Shown here piece by piece: positions 53,015 to 61,473 of a stretch of 64,000 nt of DNA; the stretch's first letter is position 1, and every line of letters begins with the position of its first letter. This stretch comes from Prauserella_A oleivorans. GTDB lineage: Bacteria > Actinomycetota > Actinomycetes > Mycobacteriales > Pseudonocardiaceae. The notes beneath the pieces are model-generated. The model did not search any database. It worked only from the letters and a program-made list of their open reading frames with translations, and was not told the DNA's origin. The DNA lies in NCBI RefSeq assembly GCF_042685745.1, contig NZ_JBHUNT010000001.1:2232001-2296000 (forward strand), given 5' to 3'. Made by a program: the position numbers and the translations under genes.

Positions 53015-54436
53015 TCAGGCTCCGGCCAGACGCTCGCCCGCCTCGGCGATGCGGTGCCTCGGCAGATCGATCAGCCGCAGGTCCGCGATGTCGTCCGGGG
53101 CGGAGGGCCACAGGTTGCCGAGGCGGCCGTGCGCGCGGGTCAGCACCGCGTGCACGGCCGTCGTCGTGTCGGCGGCGGGCACCGCGGTGGCCACGACGAC
53201 GGCGTGGGTGTTGTCCGGGGTGCTGCGCAGCAGCCGTAGCCGGTACTTCGGGGCCAGCAGCGTGCTCAGGGCGCGCTGTGCCTCGGCGTCGGCGAGGTCC
53301 GGGTGCGCGTTGGGCACCAGCACGGCGACGCGGTCGGCGTTCACGGCCAGGAGCGTGCGCAGCAGCCACGGACCGGGGTCGCCCGAGAGGTCGACGGCCA
53401 CGGCGGTGCCTCGCGGAACACTCGCCGGCTTGGTCCAGTCCACGGTGCGGAGGTCGACGTCGAGTCCGGTCTCGCCCGCGATGGCGACCAGCGCGTCGCG
53501 CAGCGCGGGCGGGGTGTCGCGTGCTTCGACCGACTGGGGACCGTGCGTGTAGATGGTCTGCTTGCCCTTGCGGACTTTTTTCGCCTTGGCGGTGGGTTGG
53601 CAGACGTACAGGTCGGCCGCGCTGCCGATGGCCTGCGCGCCCGTGTAGCGGTGGAAGCCGGGCACGATGGCCTCGAAGGTCAGGCCCAGTGCCAGCAACG
53701 CGCGCTGCGCCTGGTGGCCGAGTGCGGGATGCCGTGGGCTGTAGCCGTAGGCGAGGACGAGGCGGCCGTTCGGCGGGTCGGCGAGGCAGTCGAGGCCGCG
53801 GGCGGCGAAGAGGCCCATGCCCTCGGGTGTGTAGGGCGGGTCGCTGAACACGACGTCGGCTTTGCCGGTGACGGCGAGGGGCAGGCCGAAGCGCAGGTCC
53901 GCGTGGACGGTGTGGATGGTCCGGTCGCTGTGCCGGTCGATGTACTCGAGGATCCGGTCGTCGACGTCGATGACGGTGAGGTTGGCCTCGGGCCGCAGCG
54001 CGCGGACGGCGAGTGAGGTGAGGTCGTGGTCGCCGACGAACGTCAGCCGGGCGCTGCGGAGGTCGAAGTGCTCGTCGAGCCAGCGGGCGCGGCGGACGAC
54101 GGTGTCCGTCGTGGCCTGGACGTGGTCGAGCGCGGGCAGCGGCGGCGGTACGTCGGCGAGGTAGCGCGCCACGGTCTCGGTGAACTCCGGCCCTGCGTCG
54201 GCCGGGCGGCCCGCGAGCTCGCGGTATCCGGGGATCGCGTCCTTGCACAGCCGCACGGCTGTGCCGTCGCGTTCGAGGTCGCCGCCGAGTGCGGTGAGCA
54301 GCTCCTCGACGCTGCGCCGGGGCGCCGCGAGGTCGCGCACCAGGTCGTCGAACTCCTGCCAGCCGTCGCTCAGCAGCGCGATCGCCCGCCGCAACGGCGA
54401 CGCCGGCACTCCGAACACCTGGGTCACCGATTCCAC
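53015..54436 (-). CDS. Bis-aminopropyl spermidine synthase (BpsA)-like protein
   Basis: 473 residues from GTG 54436, which gives the N-terminus VESVTQVFGVPASPLRRAIA; the longer upstream frame has no ribosome site. A winged-helix-like N-terminal part (about 1-90) precedes a Rossmann domain with LTFVGDHDLTSLAVRAL, VIDVDDRILEYIDRH and FSDPPYTPEGMGLFAARG, which are hallmarks of the archaeal/thermophile branched-chain polyamine synthase family. An additional C-terminal domain of about 130 residues follows. Activity on polyamines is unproven in actinobacteria; a methyltransferase or other aminopropyl-type role is possible. Confidence 0.82.
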   Translation of the reverse strand: MESVTQVFGVPASPLRRAIALLSDGWQEFDDLVRDLAAPRRSVEELLTALGGDLERDGTAVRLCKDAIPGYRELAGRPADAGPEFTETVARYLADVPPPLPALDHVQATTDTVVRRARWLDEHFDLRSARLTFVGDHDLTSLAVRALRPEANLTVIDVDDRILEYIDRHSDRTIHTVHADLRFGLPLAVTGKADVVFSDPPYTPEGMGLFAARGLDCLADPPNGRLVLAYGYSPRHPALGHQAQRALLALGLTFEAIVPGFHRYTGAQAIGSAADLYVCQPTAKAKKVRKGKQTIYTHGPQSVEARDTPPALRDALVAIAGETGLDVDLRTVDWTKPASVPRGTAVAVDLSGDPGPWLLRTLLAVNADRVAVLVPNAHPDLADAEAQRALSTLLAPKYRLRLLRSTPDNTHAVVVATAVPAADTTTAVHAVLTRAHGRLGNLWPSAPDDIADLRLIDLPRHRIAEAGERLAGA

Positions 54437-54514
54437 GTCAGAAGAGTAATTGTGACGCGCAGCGTCTCCGGTTGGTGGTGCCAGGAGAGGACGGGCAGCC
54501 CGACTACCCGGATG

Positions 54515-54533
54515 TATGCGTTTCGCATAGAAT
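54515..54533 (+). promoter_or_regulatory. Palindrome and -10 box at the NTF2-like/MarR promoter
   Basis: TATGCG-TTT-CGCATA (54515-54529) is a perfect 6+6 inverted repeat that runs into TAGAAT (54528-54533), a good -10 box. The ATG at 54540 is 7 bases from the box, so the mRNA may be leaderless. The MarR product of the second gene is a likely binder. Confidence 0.7.
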
Positions 54534-54539
54534 CGCGGT

Positions 54540-54920
54540 ATGGATTCCGCGCTCGTGGGAGCGATCAATCAGTGGCACGACAGCGTGAACGCCGGCGACC
54601 TGGTTCGTTCGGCGAAGGCTGTCGGCGATCCGATCGTCGTTCTGGGCCCGAAGGGTGCCGGCGCGATCACGCCCGAGCAGTTCGCGGAGTGGGTGAAGCG
54701 CTCGGGGATCACGCTGATCCCTCGCTCGTGGCACCCGGTCGGTGACCGGCTCATGGTCGTCGAGGAGGACGCGAGCTGGCCCGGGAGCCGGCGGTCGACC
54801 CGGGTGGCGACGGTCTTCCGGGTACACGGCGAGAAGGTCACCGCCGCGCTCCGGCTGCCCGACCTGACGTCGGCGCTGGAGCTGGCCCGCATCTGCCGGG
54901 AGATGGCGGCGACCGAATGA
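54540..54920 (+). CDS. Small NTF2-like (SnoaL/DUF-type) protein
   Basis: 126 residues from ATG 54540. INQWHDSVNAGDLVRSAKAV, VVLGPKGAGAITPEQFAEWVKR and VATVFRVHGEKVTAALRLPDL show the cone-shaped NTF2-like layout with an N-terminal helix and beta sheet. Such proteins bind small hydrophobic ligands or act as simple isomerases. No catalytic residues are assigned. Translation is coupled to the MarR gene by a 4-base overlap, so it may supply or modify the ligand sensed by MarR. Confidence 0.72.
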   Translation: MDSALVGAINQWHDSVNAGDLVRSAKAVGDPIVVLGPKGAGAITPEQFAEWVKRSGITLIPRSWHPVGDRLMVVEEDASWPGSRRSTRVATVFRVHGEKVTAALRLPDLTSALELARICREMAATE

Positions 54921-55351
54921 GCAATCCGGGACCGGGCCAGACCCTGTTCGCCTTCGTCCGCCACTGGGCGCGCAGATCGCCGGTCGGCGATCACGCGGTC
55001 GCCGAGCACGGTCGGCTCGTGCTCGTCACGGAGGCTGTCCAGGCGTTGACCACGCGAGGGATCGCGGCGACGGTCAACGCCGTCGCCCAGGAGATCGGTA
55101 TCGACCAGAGCGGAGCCTCGCGGCTGATCAAGAGTGCGGTGGACGCGGGATACCTGACCATGCGGGCGTCGGAGGCAGACCGGCGCCGGCGCCAGGCGTC
55201 GATCACCTCGGCGGGAGAGACCATGCTGGCCCAGGCCCATCACTGGCAGGAACAGGTCTTCGACCGGTTGACCACCGGCTGGAGCGAGCAACGGCGCCGT
55301 GACTTTCACCAGGCCATGACGGACCTCATGGACCGCTCGTACGTCGTGTGA
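54917..55351 (+). CDS. MarR-family transcriptional regulator
   Basis: 144 residues from ATG 54917 (ATGA overlap). Winged helix: VNAVAQEIGIDQSGASRLIKSAVDAGYLTM followed by the wing RASEADRRRRQASIT, and dimerisation helices at both ends. It is likely to autoregulate through the palindrome at 54515-54529. Its gene is convergent with the lipoprotein gene that follows. Confidence 0.88.
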   Translation: MSNPGPGQTLFAFVRHWARRSPVGDHAVAEHGRLVLVTEAVQALTTRGIAATVNAVAQEIGIDQSGASRLIKSAVDAGYLTMRASEADRRRRQASITSAGETMLAQAHHWQEQVFDRLTTGWSEQRRRDFHQAMTDLMDRSYVV

Positions 55352-55389
55352 TCGCCAGACTGTCCACATCGGATCCGGGCGCGAGGTCG

Positions 55390-55854
55390 CTAGCCGGTGA
55401 CGGGACAGGAGAGCGGTCCGCGAGATCGCCCGTCACCGCGCACCGTGACGTACTCGCCCGGTCCACCCGCGGTGCAGACGATCTGTCCGATCGCCGTGTC
55501 CGACAGCGCGTCGACGGAGCGGGAGACGGTCACGACCGTCCCGGCCGGTCCGGCCGACACCGAGAACGGCGCCGCGCTGCCCGGAACCTCGCTGGTGAGC
55601 CCGCGGGCGCGCTCCTCGTCGGTCGGGCCGTTCGCCAGCAACGCGAGGGTGTCCGCGCGAGACCGTGGCTCCGCGTCGCGCGGTGTGGCGGCGAGTTCGC
55701 CGTTCCGGAGGAGGTACACGATGACGGCGGCACTCTCCAGGGCCGCACCGCTCGGCGGTGAGGCCCCGGTGATGACCCCCGTGGGCTGGACGCCGCAGCC
55801 GGCGGCGAACAGCAACAGGACCGCCGCCGTGCCCCGCGCGTGGTGTTTGCTCAT
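55390..55854 (-). CDS. Small GerMN-like lipoprotein after a two-component system
   Basis: 154 residues from ATG 55854, overlapping the kinase stop (ATGA). Signal and lipobox: TAAVLLLFAAGCGVQPTG. The rest reads VIVYLLRNGELAATPRDAEP, LLANGPTDEERARGLTSEVP and VTVSRSVDALSDTAIGQIVC, the GerMN strand-helix pattern also found in LpqB. Together with the kinase and regulator it repeats, in miniature, the mtrA-mtrB-lpqB arrangement. It probably tunes the sensor. The GerMN call is by eye. Confidence 0.75.
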   Translation of the reverse strand: MSKHHARGTAAVLLLFAAGCGVQPTGVITGASPPSGAALESAAVIVYLLRNGELAATPRDAEPRSRADTLALLANGPTDEERARGLTSEVPGSAAPFSVSAGPAGTVVTVSRSVDALSDTAIGQIVCTAGGPGEYVTVRGDGRSRGPLSCPVTG

Positions 55855-57308
55855 CCGTCCTCCTTGCCCGCCGTGCCGGCGCGCCTCGGCAGCCGCAGGC
55901 TGAATACGGCGCCACCGTCGGGCGCGTTGGCGGCCGTGAGGTCGCCCTGCCGCCCGCCGTCGTGATGCAGCCGTGCATTCTCCCGCGCGATGGCGAGGCC
56001 GAGCCCGCTGCCGTCGGATCGGGTCCTGGCCGCGTCCGCCTTGTAGAAGCGGTCGAACACGTGGGGCAACACCGACGGGTCGAGGCCGGGTCCATGATCG
56101 CGGACGACGAGGGTCAGCCAGTCGTCGTCGGCGTGCAGGCGAACCGACACCGGCGGCTCGCCGTGTTTGAGCGCGTTGCCGACCAGGTTGGCGACGACGA
56201 CGTCCATCCGTCGCGGATCGAGGTGCGCTCGGATCGTGGCCGGCAGGTCGGCGTCGACCAGCTCCAGCCAGCCCCTGGTCCGCAGACTCGCCTGAACCAG
56301 CCGGGTCACGTCGATCTCGTCGAGTGCGAGGGACGCGACACCGGAGTCGAACCTGCTGATCTCGAGCAGGTCGTCCACCAGCCTCGACAGGTTCCGCGTC
56401 TCACTGCTGACCAGCCGGGCGGCACGGCCCGCGTCCCCGGACATCTGCGCCGCCTCCTCGTCGAGCACATCGGCGACGGCGGTCAGCGCGGCCAGAGGCG
56501 TGCGCAGTTCGTGGGACACATCGGCCACGAACCGGCGAGCGTCGGCCTCCATCGCCGTGAGCTGCTCGACATGCCGTTCCAGCTCGGCGGCGGTGTTGTT
56601 GAACGTGCGCGCGACGCCGGCCAGCTCATCGGAGCCGCGGACGGCGATCCTGGTCTGCAGCCGACCCGCACCCAGTCGCCGCGCCGCCTGATCGAGTTCG
56701 CGCGCGGGACGCAGCACACTGCGCGCGGCCACCAACGCCAGGAGTATCGCGAGGGCCAGCGCGCCACCGGCGAGGGTCCACGCGGTCGTGGCGAGCTGGT
56801 CGATGCTGCGTTCCTGGGGGACGAGACTACGGGTGGTGTAGACCTCGATGCCGGAGGCCGTGGTGGTGCCGTCCGGGTGGACGATCAGCAGGGGTGTGCC
56901 GACGATCAGGCCGGGAACGCCGTACCGCACCACCCGCTGCCAGGCGATGTCGCCGCCGTGGACGGCCCGCCGCAGGTCCTCGGGGATGTCGGCCGCCTCG
57001 ATGTCGTCGCCGGAGCGGAGCCCCCGGTAGGTCGCGACCGCCGCGCTGTCGCGGTCACTGACGGCGGCCGCGATGTCGGCGAGCTCCGTCCGCCCTGGGT
57101 TGCCCGGCAGCGGGTAGACGGTCGAGAGGCGGCTCTTCAGCTCTTCCACGGCGCTGTCCTGGGCGCTCTGCAGGATGGTGTCGCGGGCCTGCACGTAGAT
57201 GCCGCCCGCGACGCCTGCCGCCGTGACGGCGGACAGCAGCACGAACGCGAGCAGCAACCGGGCACGCAACCCGAGAGAGCGGTCGCCGCACCGGAGCCAC
57301 CGCCTCAC
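55851..57308 (-). CDS. Sensor histidine kinase (CseC-like)
   Basis: 485 residues from GTG 57308 (overlapping the regulator stop). Two membrane helices (about 16-38 and 168-190) flank a sensor of about 125 residues. HAMP, then His near residue 266 in FVADVSHELRTPLAALTAVADVL, N box VVANLVGNALKHGEPP, DHGPGLDPSVLPHVFDRFYK and GSGLGLAIARENARLHHDG. In Streptomyces a similar kinase, CseC, answers cell-envelope stress; no sigE gene is present here. Confidence 0.93.
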   Translation of the reverse strand: MRRWLRCGDRSLGLRARLLLAFVLLSAVTAAGVAGGIYVQARDTILQSAQDSAVEELKSRLSTVYPLPGNPGRTELADIAAAVSDRDSAAVATYRGLRSGDDIEAADIPEDLRRAVHGGDIAWQRVVRYGVPGLIVGTPLLIVHPDGTTTASGIEVYTTRSLVPQERSIDQLATTAWTLAGGALALAILLALVAARSVLRPARELDQAARRLGAGRLQTRIAVRGSDELAGVARTFNNTAAELERHVEQLTAMEADARRFVADVSHELRTPLAALTAVADVLDEEAAQMSGDAGRAARLVSSETRNLSRLVDDLLEISRFDSGVASLALDEIDVTRLVQASLRTRGWLELVDADLPATIRAHLDPRRMDVVVANLVGNALKHGEPPVSVRLHADDDWLTLVVRDHGPGLDPSVLPHVFDRFYKADAARTRSDGSGLGLAIARENARLHHDGGRQGDLTAANAPDGGAVFSLRLPRRAGTAGKEDG

Positions 57309-57979
57309 AACGGTCCGAACCGGTAACCGAAGCCCCGCACGGTCTGCACGTAGACCGGCGATGCAGGGTCGTCCTCGAGTTTGGCACGCAGCCGCTGCAC
57401 ACAGGCGTCCACGAGGCGGGAATCGCCGAGATACCCGTAGTCCCACACGGACTCCAGCAGCTGCTGCCGGCTGTGTACGCGGCCGGGGTTGGCGGACAGT
57501 TCCAGCAACAGACGCAGTTCGGTCGGGGTGAGCTCGACGGTGCTCCCGCGCTTGCTGATCACCAGACTCGACCGGTCGATGGTCAGGTCCCCGTGCCGCT
57601 CCGCGTCGGCCTGCTGTCTGACGCCGCGCCGCAGCACCGCCCGGATCCGGGCTTCGAGCACTCTGGGCTGCACGGGCTTGATCACATAGTCGTCGGCGCC
57701 GGCTTCCAGCCCGGCCACCACGTCCATGTCGTCGCCGCGAGCGGTGAGCATGATGATCGGTATGTCGCCGATGGCGCCGATCCTGCGACAGACCTCGAAA
57801 CCGTCCATGCCGGGAAGCATGAGGTCGAGCACGACGACGTCGGGCGTTTCCGCGCGTAGCCGTTCCAGTCCCCGCTCACCGGACTCTGCCGCGTGCACGC
57901 CGTGTCCCTGTCTGCTCAGCGCCAGTTCGAGACCTTCTCGGACGGCCGGGTCGTCCTCGATCAACAGGATCCGAGACAT
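57305..57979 (-). CDS. OmpR-type response regulator (CseB-like)
   Basis: 224 residues from ATG 57979. The receiver has LLIEDDPAVREGLELALSR, VVVLDLMLPGMDGFEVCRR (phospho Asp near 50), IIMLTARGDD and DDYVIKPVQPRVLEARI. The winged helix ends LLESVWDYGYLGDSRLVDACVQRLRAKLEDDP and VRGFGYRFGPL. Its start lies inside the end of the PAP2 gene on the same strand (about 104 bases overlap), so the two probably form one transcript. Confidence 0.93.
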   Translation of the reverse strand: MSRILLIEDDPAVREGLELALSRQGHGVHAAESGERGLERLRAETPDVVVLDLMLPGMDGFEVCRRIGAIGDIPIIMLTARGDDMDVVAGLEAGADDYVIKPVQPRVLEARIRAVLRRGVRQQADAERHGDLTIDRSSLVISKRGSTVELTPTELRLLLELSANPGRVHSRQQLLESVWDYGYLGDSRLVDACVQRLRAKLEDDPASPVYVQTVRGFGYRFGPL

Positions 57980-58661
57980 ACCTTTGGGTATCACAGTGCT
58001 CTCCGGGTAGTGACCGACACGCCCACGCATGCGAGCAGGCCGCCGTCAGCAGGCACAGCGCGGTGGCCGTCAGAACGCCGCCGAGTACATCGCTCGGCCG
58101 ATGCCAGCCGACGGCCACGGTGGCCGCGCCCACTGTGGACACTGCGACCGCCCCGGGTATCGCGCACCACCAGCGGGCGCGGGTGGGCATGGCGTACAGG
58201 GCGGCGAGGACGAGACCGGCCGCGGCGGCGACGTGCCCGCTGGGGAAACTGTTGTGCGTTGTCGAAGCCTCGATGCCGAGGTCGGGCCGGATCAGAATCA
58301 GCTTGAGCAGCCGTGCGCCGACCACCGACCCGCCGACGATGGCGATGCCGAGCAAGCCGGGCCCGAGTCGGCCGCTCACCGCGCCGACCAGTGCCACGAC
58401 GACCAGGAGACCGGCCAGCACCAGCGGATCACCCGACCAGGCCAGCACGGCTTGTGCGAATCCCGACCGGTTCGGCTGAACGGCGACATCGGACGTCGAT
58501 AAACCGATCCATTCGTCGAGCACCCGGCCACCGGTGGTCCAGACGAACAGCACGTAGCACACGCCGAGCGCGAGCAGGCACGCGAAGGCGCTCTTGCGCA
58601 GGTGGATGGCCTGTTGCCGCGAGGATCTCGTTGCCGCGTGCGGCGGCGTCTTCGTTACCAC
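57876..58661 (-). CDS. PAP2-family membrane phosphatase
   Basis: 261 residues from GTG 58661. Six hydrophobic segments; the phosphatase motifs are LKLILIRPDLG (KxxxxxxRP), HNSFPSGHVAAAAGL (PSGH) and VAVGWHRPSDVLGG (GxxxHxxxD-like). These enzymes dephosphorylate lipids such as undecaprenyl pyrophosphate or phosphatidate. The last 34 codons overlap the CseB-like gene in another frame and encode an Arg-rich tail (GRPGRPRRSRTGAEQTG), so the true stop may once have been further upstream. Confidence 0.85.
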   Translation of the reverse strand: MVTKTPPHAATRSSRQQAIHLRKSAFACLLALGVCYVLFVWTTGGRVLDEWIGLSTSDVAVQPNRSGFAQAVLAWSGDPLVLAGLLVVVALVGAVSGRLGPGLLGIAIVGGSVVGARLLKLILIRPDLGIEASTTHNSFPSGHVAAAAGLVLAALYAMPTRARWWCAIPGAVAVSTVGAATVAVGWHRPSDVLGGVLTATALCLLTAACSHAWACRSLPGEHCDTQRYVSDPVDRGRPGRPRRSRTGAEQTGTRRARGRVR

Positions 58662-58825
58662 TTCAGCAAGCCTCGCCGCGCGATGTCCTGGCGGCGTGCG
58701 TGCGATGTCATGGTTGTGTCACAGCCACAGCCATCGGATTCGCAGCCCTGGGGTCGGCGGCAGTAGTACGGAGCTGTTACACAACGCGGACCGTGCGCGC
58801 ACACGGCGCCACGACGCTTACCTCC

Positions 58826-60352
58826 ATGCGTATACACAGGAAAGTGCTCATCGCGTGCTTCGCGGTGGTCGCGGCCGTCGCGGGCGCGAGCCCGGCACTG
58901 GCCATCCGCGGCGGTACCGAGTCACCGCGGCCGTACTCCTTCGCCGGCTCGCTCCAGCGTCCCGACTCACCACGTTCCGACGGCCACGTCTGCGGCGTCA
59001 CGCTCATCGCACCGCAGTGGGCGCTGACCGCAGGCCACTGCACGCGCAACCCGAGCGGCGCTCAGGTCGGCACGCCACGAGACTGGACGGTGCGCATCGG
59101 CTCGGTCAGTACCACCTCCGGCGGCCAGGTCGCCGCCGTCGACACGTTCTACGCCTACTCCGCCGATCCCGTCCGCGAGGGCGACATCGCCCTGCTGCAC
59201 CTCGAAACCCCCGTCGACGCCATCCCGGCCGCCCTGCCCGTGGCCCGGCCCGCCGACCACACGCCGATCCGCATCGTCGGCTGGGGCATGACCTGCGGGC
59301 AGATGCAGCCGCGCTGCTTCCCGGACCACCTGCGTGAAGCCGACACGGAGATCCAGCCTGCGAAGCTGTGCGAGCGCAGCGGAATCGCCGCAGATCGCGA
59401 TCTGTGCATCGGCAGCGAGGACGGCAGCGTCGCCGCGACCAACATGGACTCCGGGGGCCCCGCGCTCGTCCGCACCGGCGAGAGCTGGACCATCGTGGGA
59501 ACCGTGAGCGGGAGCAATGGCGACGACCAGCCCGTGGTCTACACCGATGTACACCACTACGCGGACTGGATCGCGGGTGTGCTGGACGGGTCCGCTGTGC
59601 CGCCGGAGAGCCCCGTCCCCGACCTGGAAGGTGCCGTTGCGCTCGGTGGCTGCTCCGCGTCCGTCGTGCGCACCGCGTCGGCGTCGCCGTCGGACCCCGC
59701 GCTGCTCCTCACGAACGGCCACTGCGTCCCGCAACCGCCCGCGCCCGGCAAGGCCGTCGCGGACCTCCCGATGAGCGTGCCCGTCAGCATCGGGGACCAC
59801 CAGGGCTACCCCCAGACCACCGCCCACACGACTCGCCTTGTCTACGCGACGATGACCGGCACCGACGTGGCCCTGTTCCGCCTCGACAAGACCTACGCCC
59901 AGCTCGGCGACGAAGGCGCGAAGGTCTTCGAACTGGCCACCACGCCCGCGCGCCCCGGCACGCGCGTCGGCATCGTCTCCGCCGGCACCGGTGACCGTTA
60001 CGCCTGCACGATCGATGCCCTGATCCCGCACCTGCGCGAGGACGGCTACCAACAGGACGACTCGTATCGCTACGACGCCGCCTGCGGCACGACCCACGGC
60101 GCCTCTGGCTCGCCGCTCGTCCTCGACGACGGCACGACGATCGTCGGCGTCCACGGCACCGGCAACGACAGCGGCGAACGATGCACGGCGAACAACCCGT
60201 GCGAGGTCGCCGAGGACGGCACGGTGCGCGTGGAGGAGGGCCGCCGCTACGGCCAGCGCACCACGATGCTCCCGGCATGCCTCACGGCAGGGTCGCGGCT
60301 GGACATGGCCAAGCCGGGCTGCACGTTGCCGCACCCGCGGGTGCTCTCGTAG
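58826..60352 (+). CDS. Secreted protein with two tandem trypsin-like domains
   Basis: 508 residues from ATG 58826. Signal peptide: KVLIACFAVVAAVAGASPALA. Domain 1 (about 30-255): APQWALTAGHC (His71), REGDIALLHL (Asp120) and NMDSGGPALV (Ser209). Domain 2 (about 270-480): LLLTNGHC (His299), TDVALFRLDK (Asp347) and HGASGSPLVLD (Ser427). Both triads are intact by position; domain 1 has NMDSGG for the usual GDSGG. Several Cys pairs fit disulphides. The two-domain fusion is uncommon; substrate unknown. It lies divergent from the PAP2 gene and convergent with the GNAT gene. Confidence 0.88.
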   Translation: MRIHRKVLIACFAVVAAVAGASPALAIRGGTESPRPYSFAGSLQRPDSPRSDGHVCGVTLIAPQWALTAGHCTRNPSGAQVGTPRDWTVRIGSVSTTSGGQVAAVDTFYAYSADPVREGDIALLHLETPVDAIPAALPVARPADHTPIRIVGWGMTCGQMQPRCFPDHLREADTEIQPAKLCERSGIAADRDLCIGSEDGSVAATNMDSGGPALVRTGESWTIVGTVSGSNGDDQPVVYTDVHHYADWIAGVLDGSAVPPESPVPDLEGAVALGGCSASVVRTASASPSDPALLLTNGHCVPQPPAPGKAVADLPMSVPVSIGDHQGYPQTTAHTTRLVYATMTGTDVALFRLDKTYAQLGDEGAKVFELATTPARPGTRVGIVSAGTGDRYACTIDALIPHLREDGYQQDDSYRYDAACGTTHGASGSPLVLDDGTTIVGVHGTGNDSGERCTANNPCEVAEDGTVRVEEGRRYGQRTTMLPACLTAGSRLDMAKPGCTLPHPRVLS

Positions 60353-60437
60353 CGGTATGCCGGGTCCGGCTCCGGGGAGACGGGTGCGGGCCGAGCCGCC
60401 GCCGGGGGAGCGCCCGGCTCGCCCCGCGTGTGCCCGG

Positions 60438-61343
60438 TCAGTCGCCACGCGCGGGCGGGTCGTTCGGGCGGGGCGGGAGGCAGGCGTCCCGGTGCCGGTC
60501 CCGGATCTCGGGCAGTCGCTGGAAGCCGGCCGACGTGTAGGTGGCGACGGCGGCGGCATTGGAGCTCGGGGTGCAGACGATGGCGCTCGACGAGCCCAGC
60601 TCCCGGAGTGCCGCGGCCGCGGCGAGGCTGATCGCCGTGCCGTAGCCGTGCCCCCGATGGTCCCGGTGCACACCCATCGGTTCGAGCAGCCCGGGCCTGC
60701 CCGGGCCGGCCGACCACACTGTCACCGCCGCCACGGCGTTGCCCCGCTCGTCGAACGCGACCAGACAGCGGGCGTCGGCGTAGGGCAGTCCGGCCGACAT
60801 CGCGTGCCGGCGCTCGGCCGTGAACGTCGATCCCTCGAACGCCGCCCGCTGCACGGCGGCCCGCAGCTGCGCCAGCTCCGGACCGGCCACCTCGACCCGC
60901 ACCCCCGGGTCCCGCACCGGCTCCGCGAGATCGCGGCGCAGGGGCGTCCACGGGTCGCCGGCGTTCCAGCCGTGCTCGGCCAGCAGATCGTGGACCACTG
61001 CGTCGCTCGGCGCTTCGACGGACGCCGTGCCGTGGGTCAGGACGCCGCGCTCCGGCTCGGTGAGGTCGGCGACGAGCCGACGCGCCAGCTCCTGGTGCCG
61101 CCGAGCGTCCGGCGCGATCGCCAGCCGCAGCAGCTCGGGGCTGTCCAGCAGCCCGACGGCGAGAATCCGCCCGTCCCGGCTCCAGGTCCGGACCGCCGCG
61201 GCCGTCGCCTCCGCCCCGAACCGCCAGAACCAGCCCAGGTCCCCGGGGTGCAGTTGCGGCGGCCCGTCGTCCTGCCACTCCCGCAGCACGCCCACGGCCG
61301 CGCCCAGCCCGTCGGTACCCGGGTTGCCCAGCACAATCCCCAT
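60438..61343 (-). CDS. Tandem-GNAT acetyltransferase-like protein
   Basis: 301 residues from ATG 61343. The second half is a good GNAT domain with LLEPMGVHRDHRGHGYGTAISLAAAAALRELG (acetyl-CoA loop RGxGYG) and AVATYTSAGFQRLPEIR. The first half resembles a degenerate GNAT domain (residues about 1-130), as in MshD-like two-domain enzymes. No substrate is assigned. It is divergent from the ABC operon, which starts 130 bases away. Confidence 0.82.
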   Translation of the reverse strand: MGIVLGNPGTDGLGAAVGVLREWQDDGPPQLHPGDLGWFWRFGAEATAAAVRTWSRDGRILAVGLLDSPELLRLAIAPDARRHQELARRLVADLTEPERGVLTHGTASVEAPSDAVVHDLLAEHGWNAGDPWTPLRRDLAEPVRDPGVRVEVAGPELAQLRAAVQRAAFEGSTFTAERRHAMSAGLPYADARCLVAFDERGNAVAAVTVWSAGPGRPGLLEPMGVHRDHRGHGYGTAISLAAAAALRELGSSSAIVCTPSSNAAAVATYTSAGFQRLPEIRDRHRDACLPPRPNDPPARGD

Positions 61344-61473
61344 GGTCGCGATCACACACCAGACCACCGGCCCGCCGCACACGGATTTCGGCCGGCCGGC
61401 CCGCATGCCGGGAAATCCGCGCCCCTCCGGGTGATCTCCGCTACCGTCGGCGAAGCGGACGAGGGGAGCAGCC

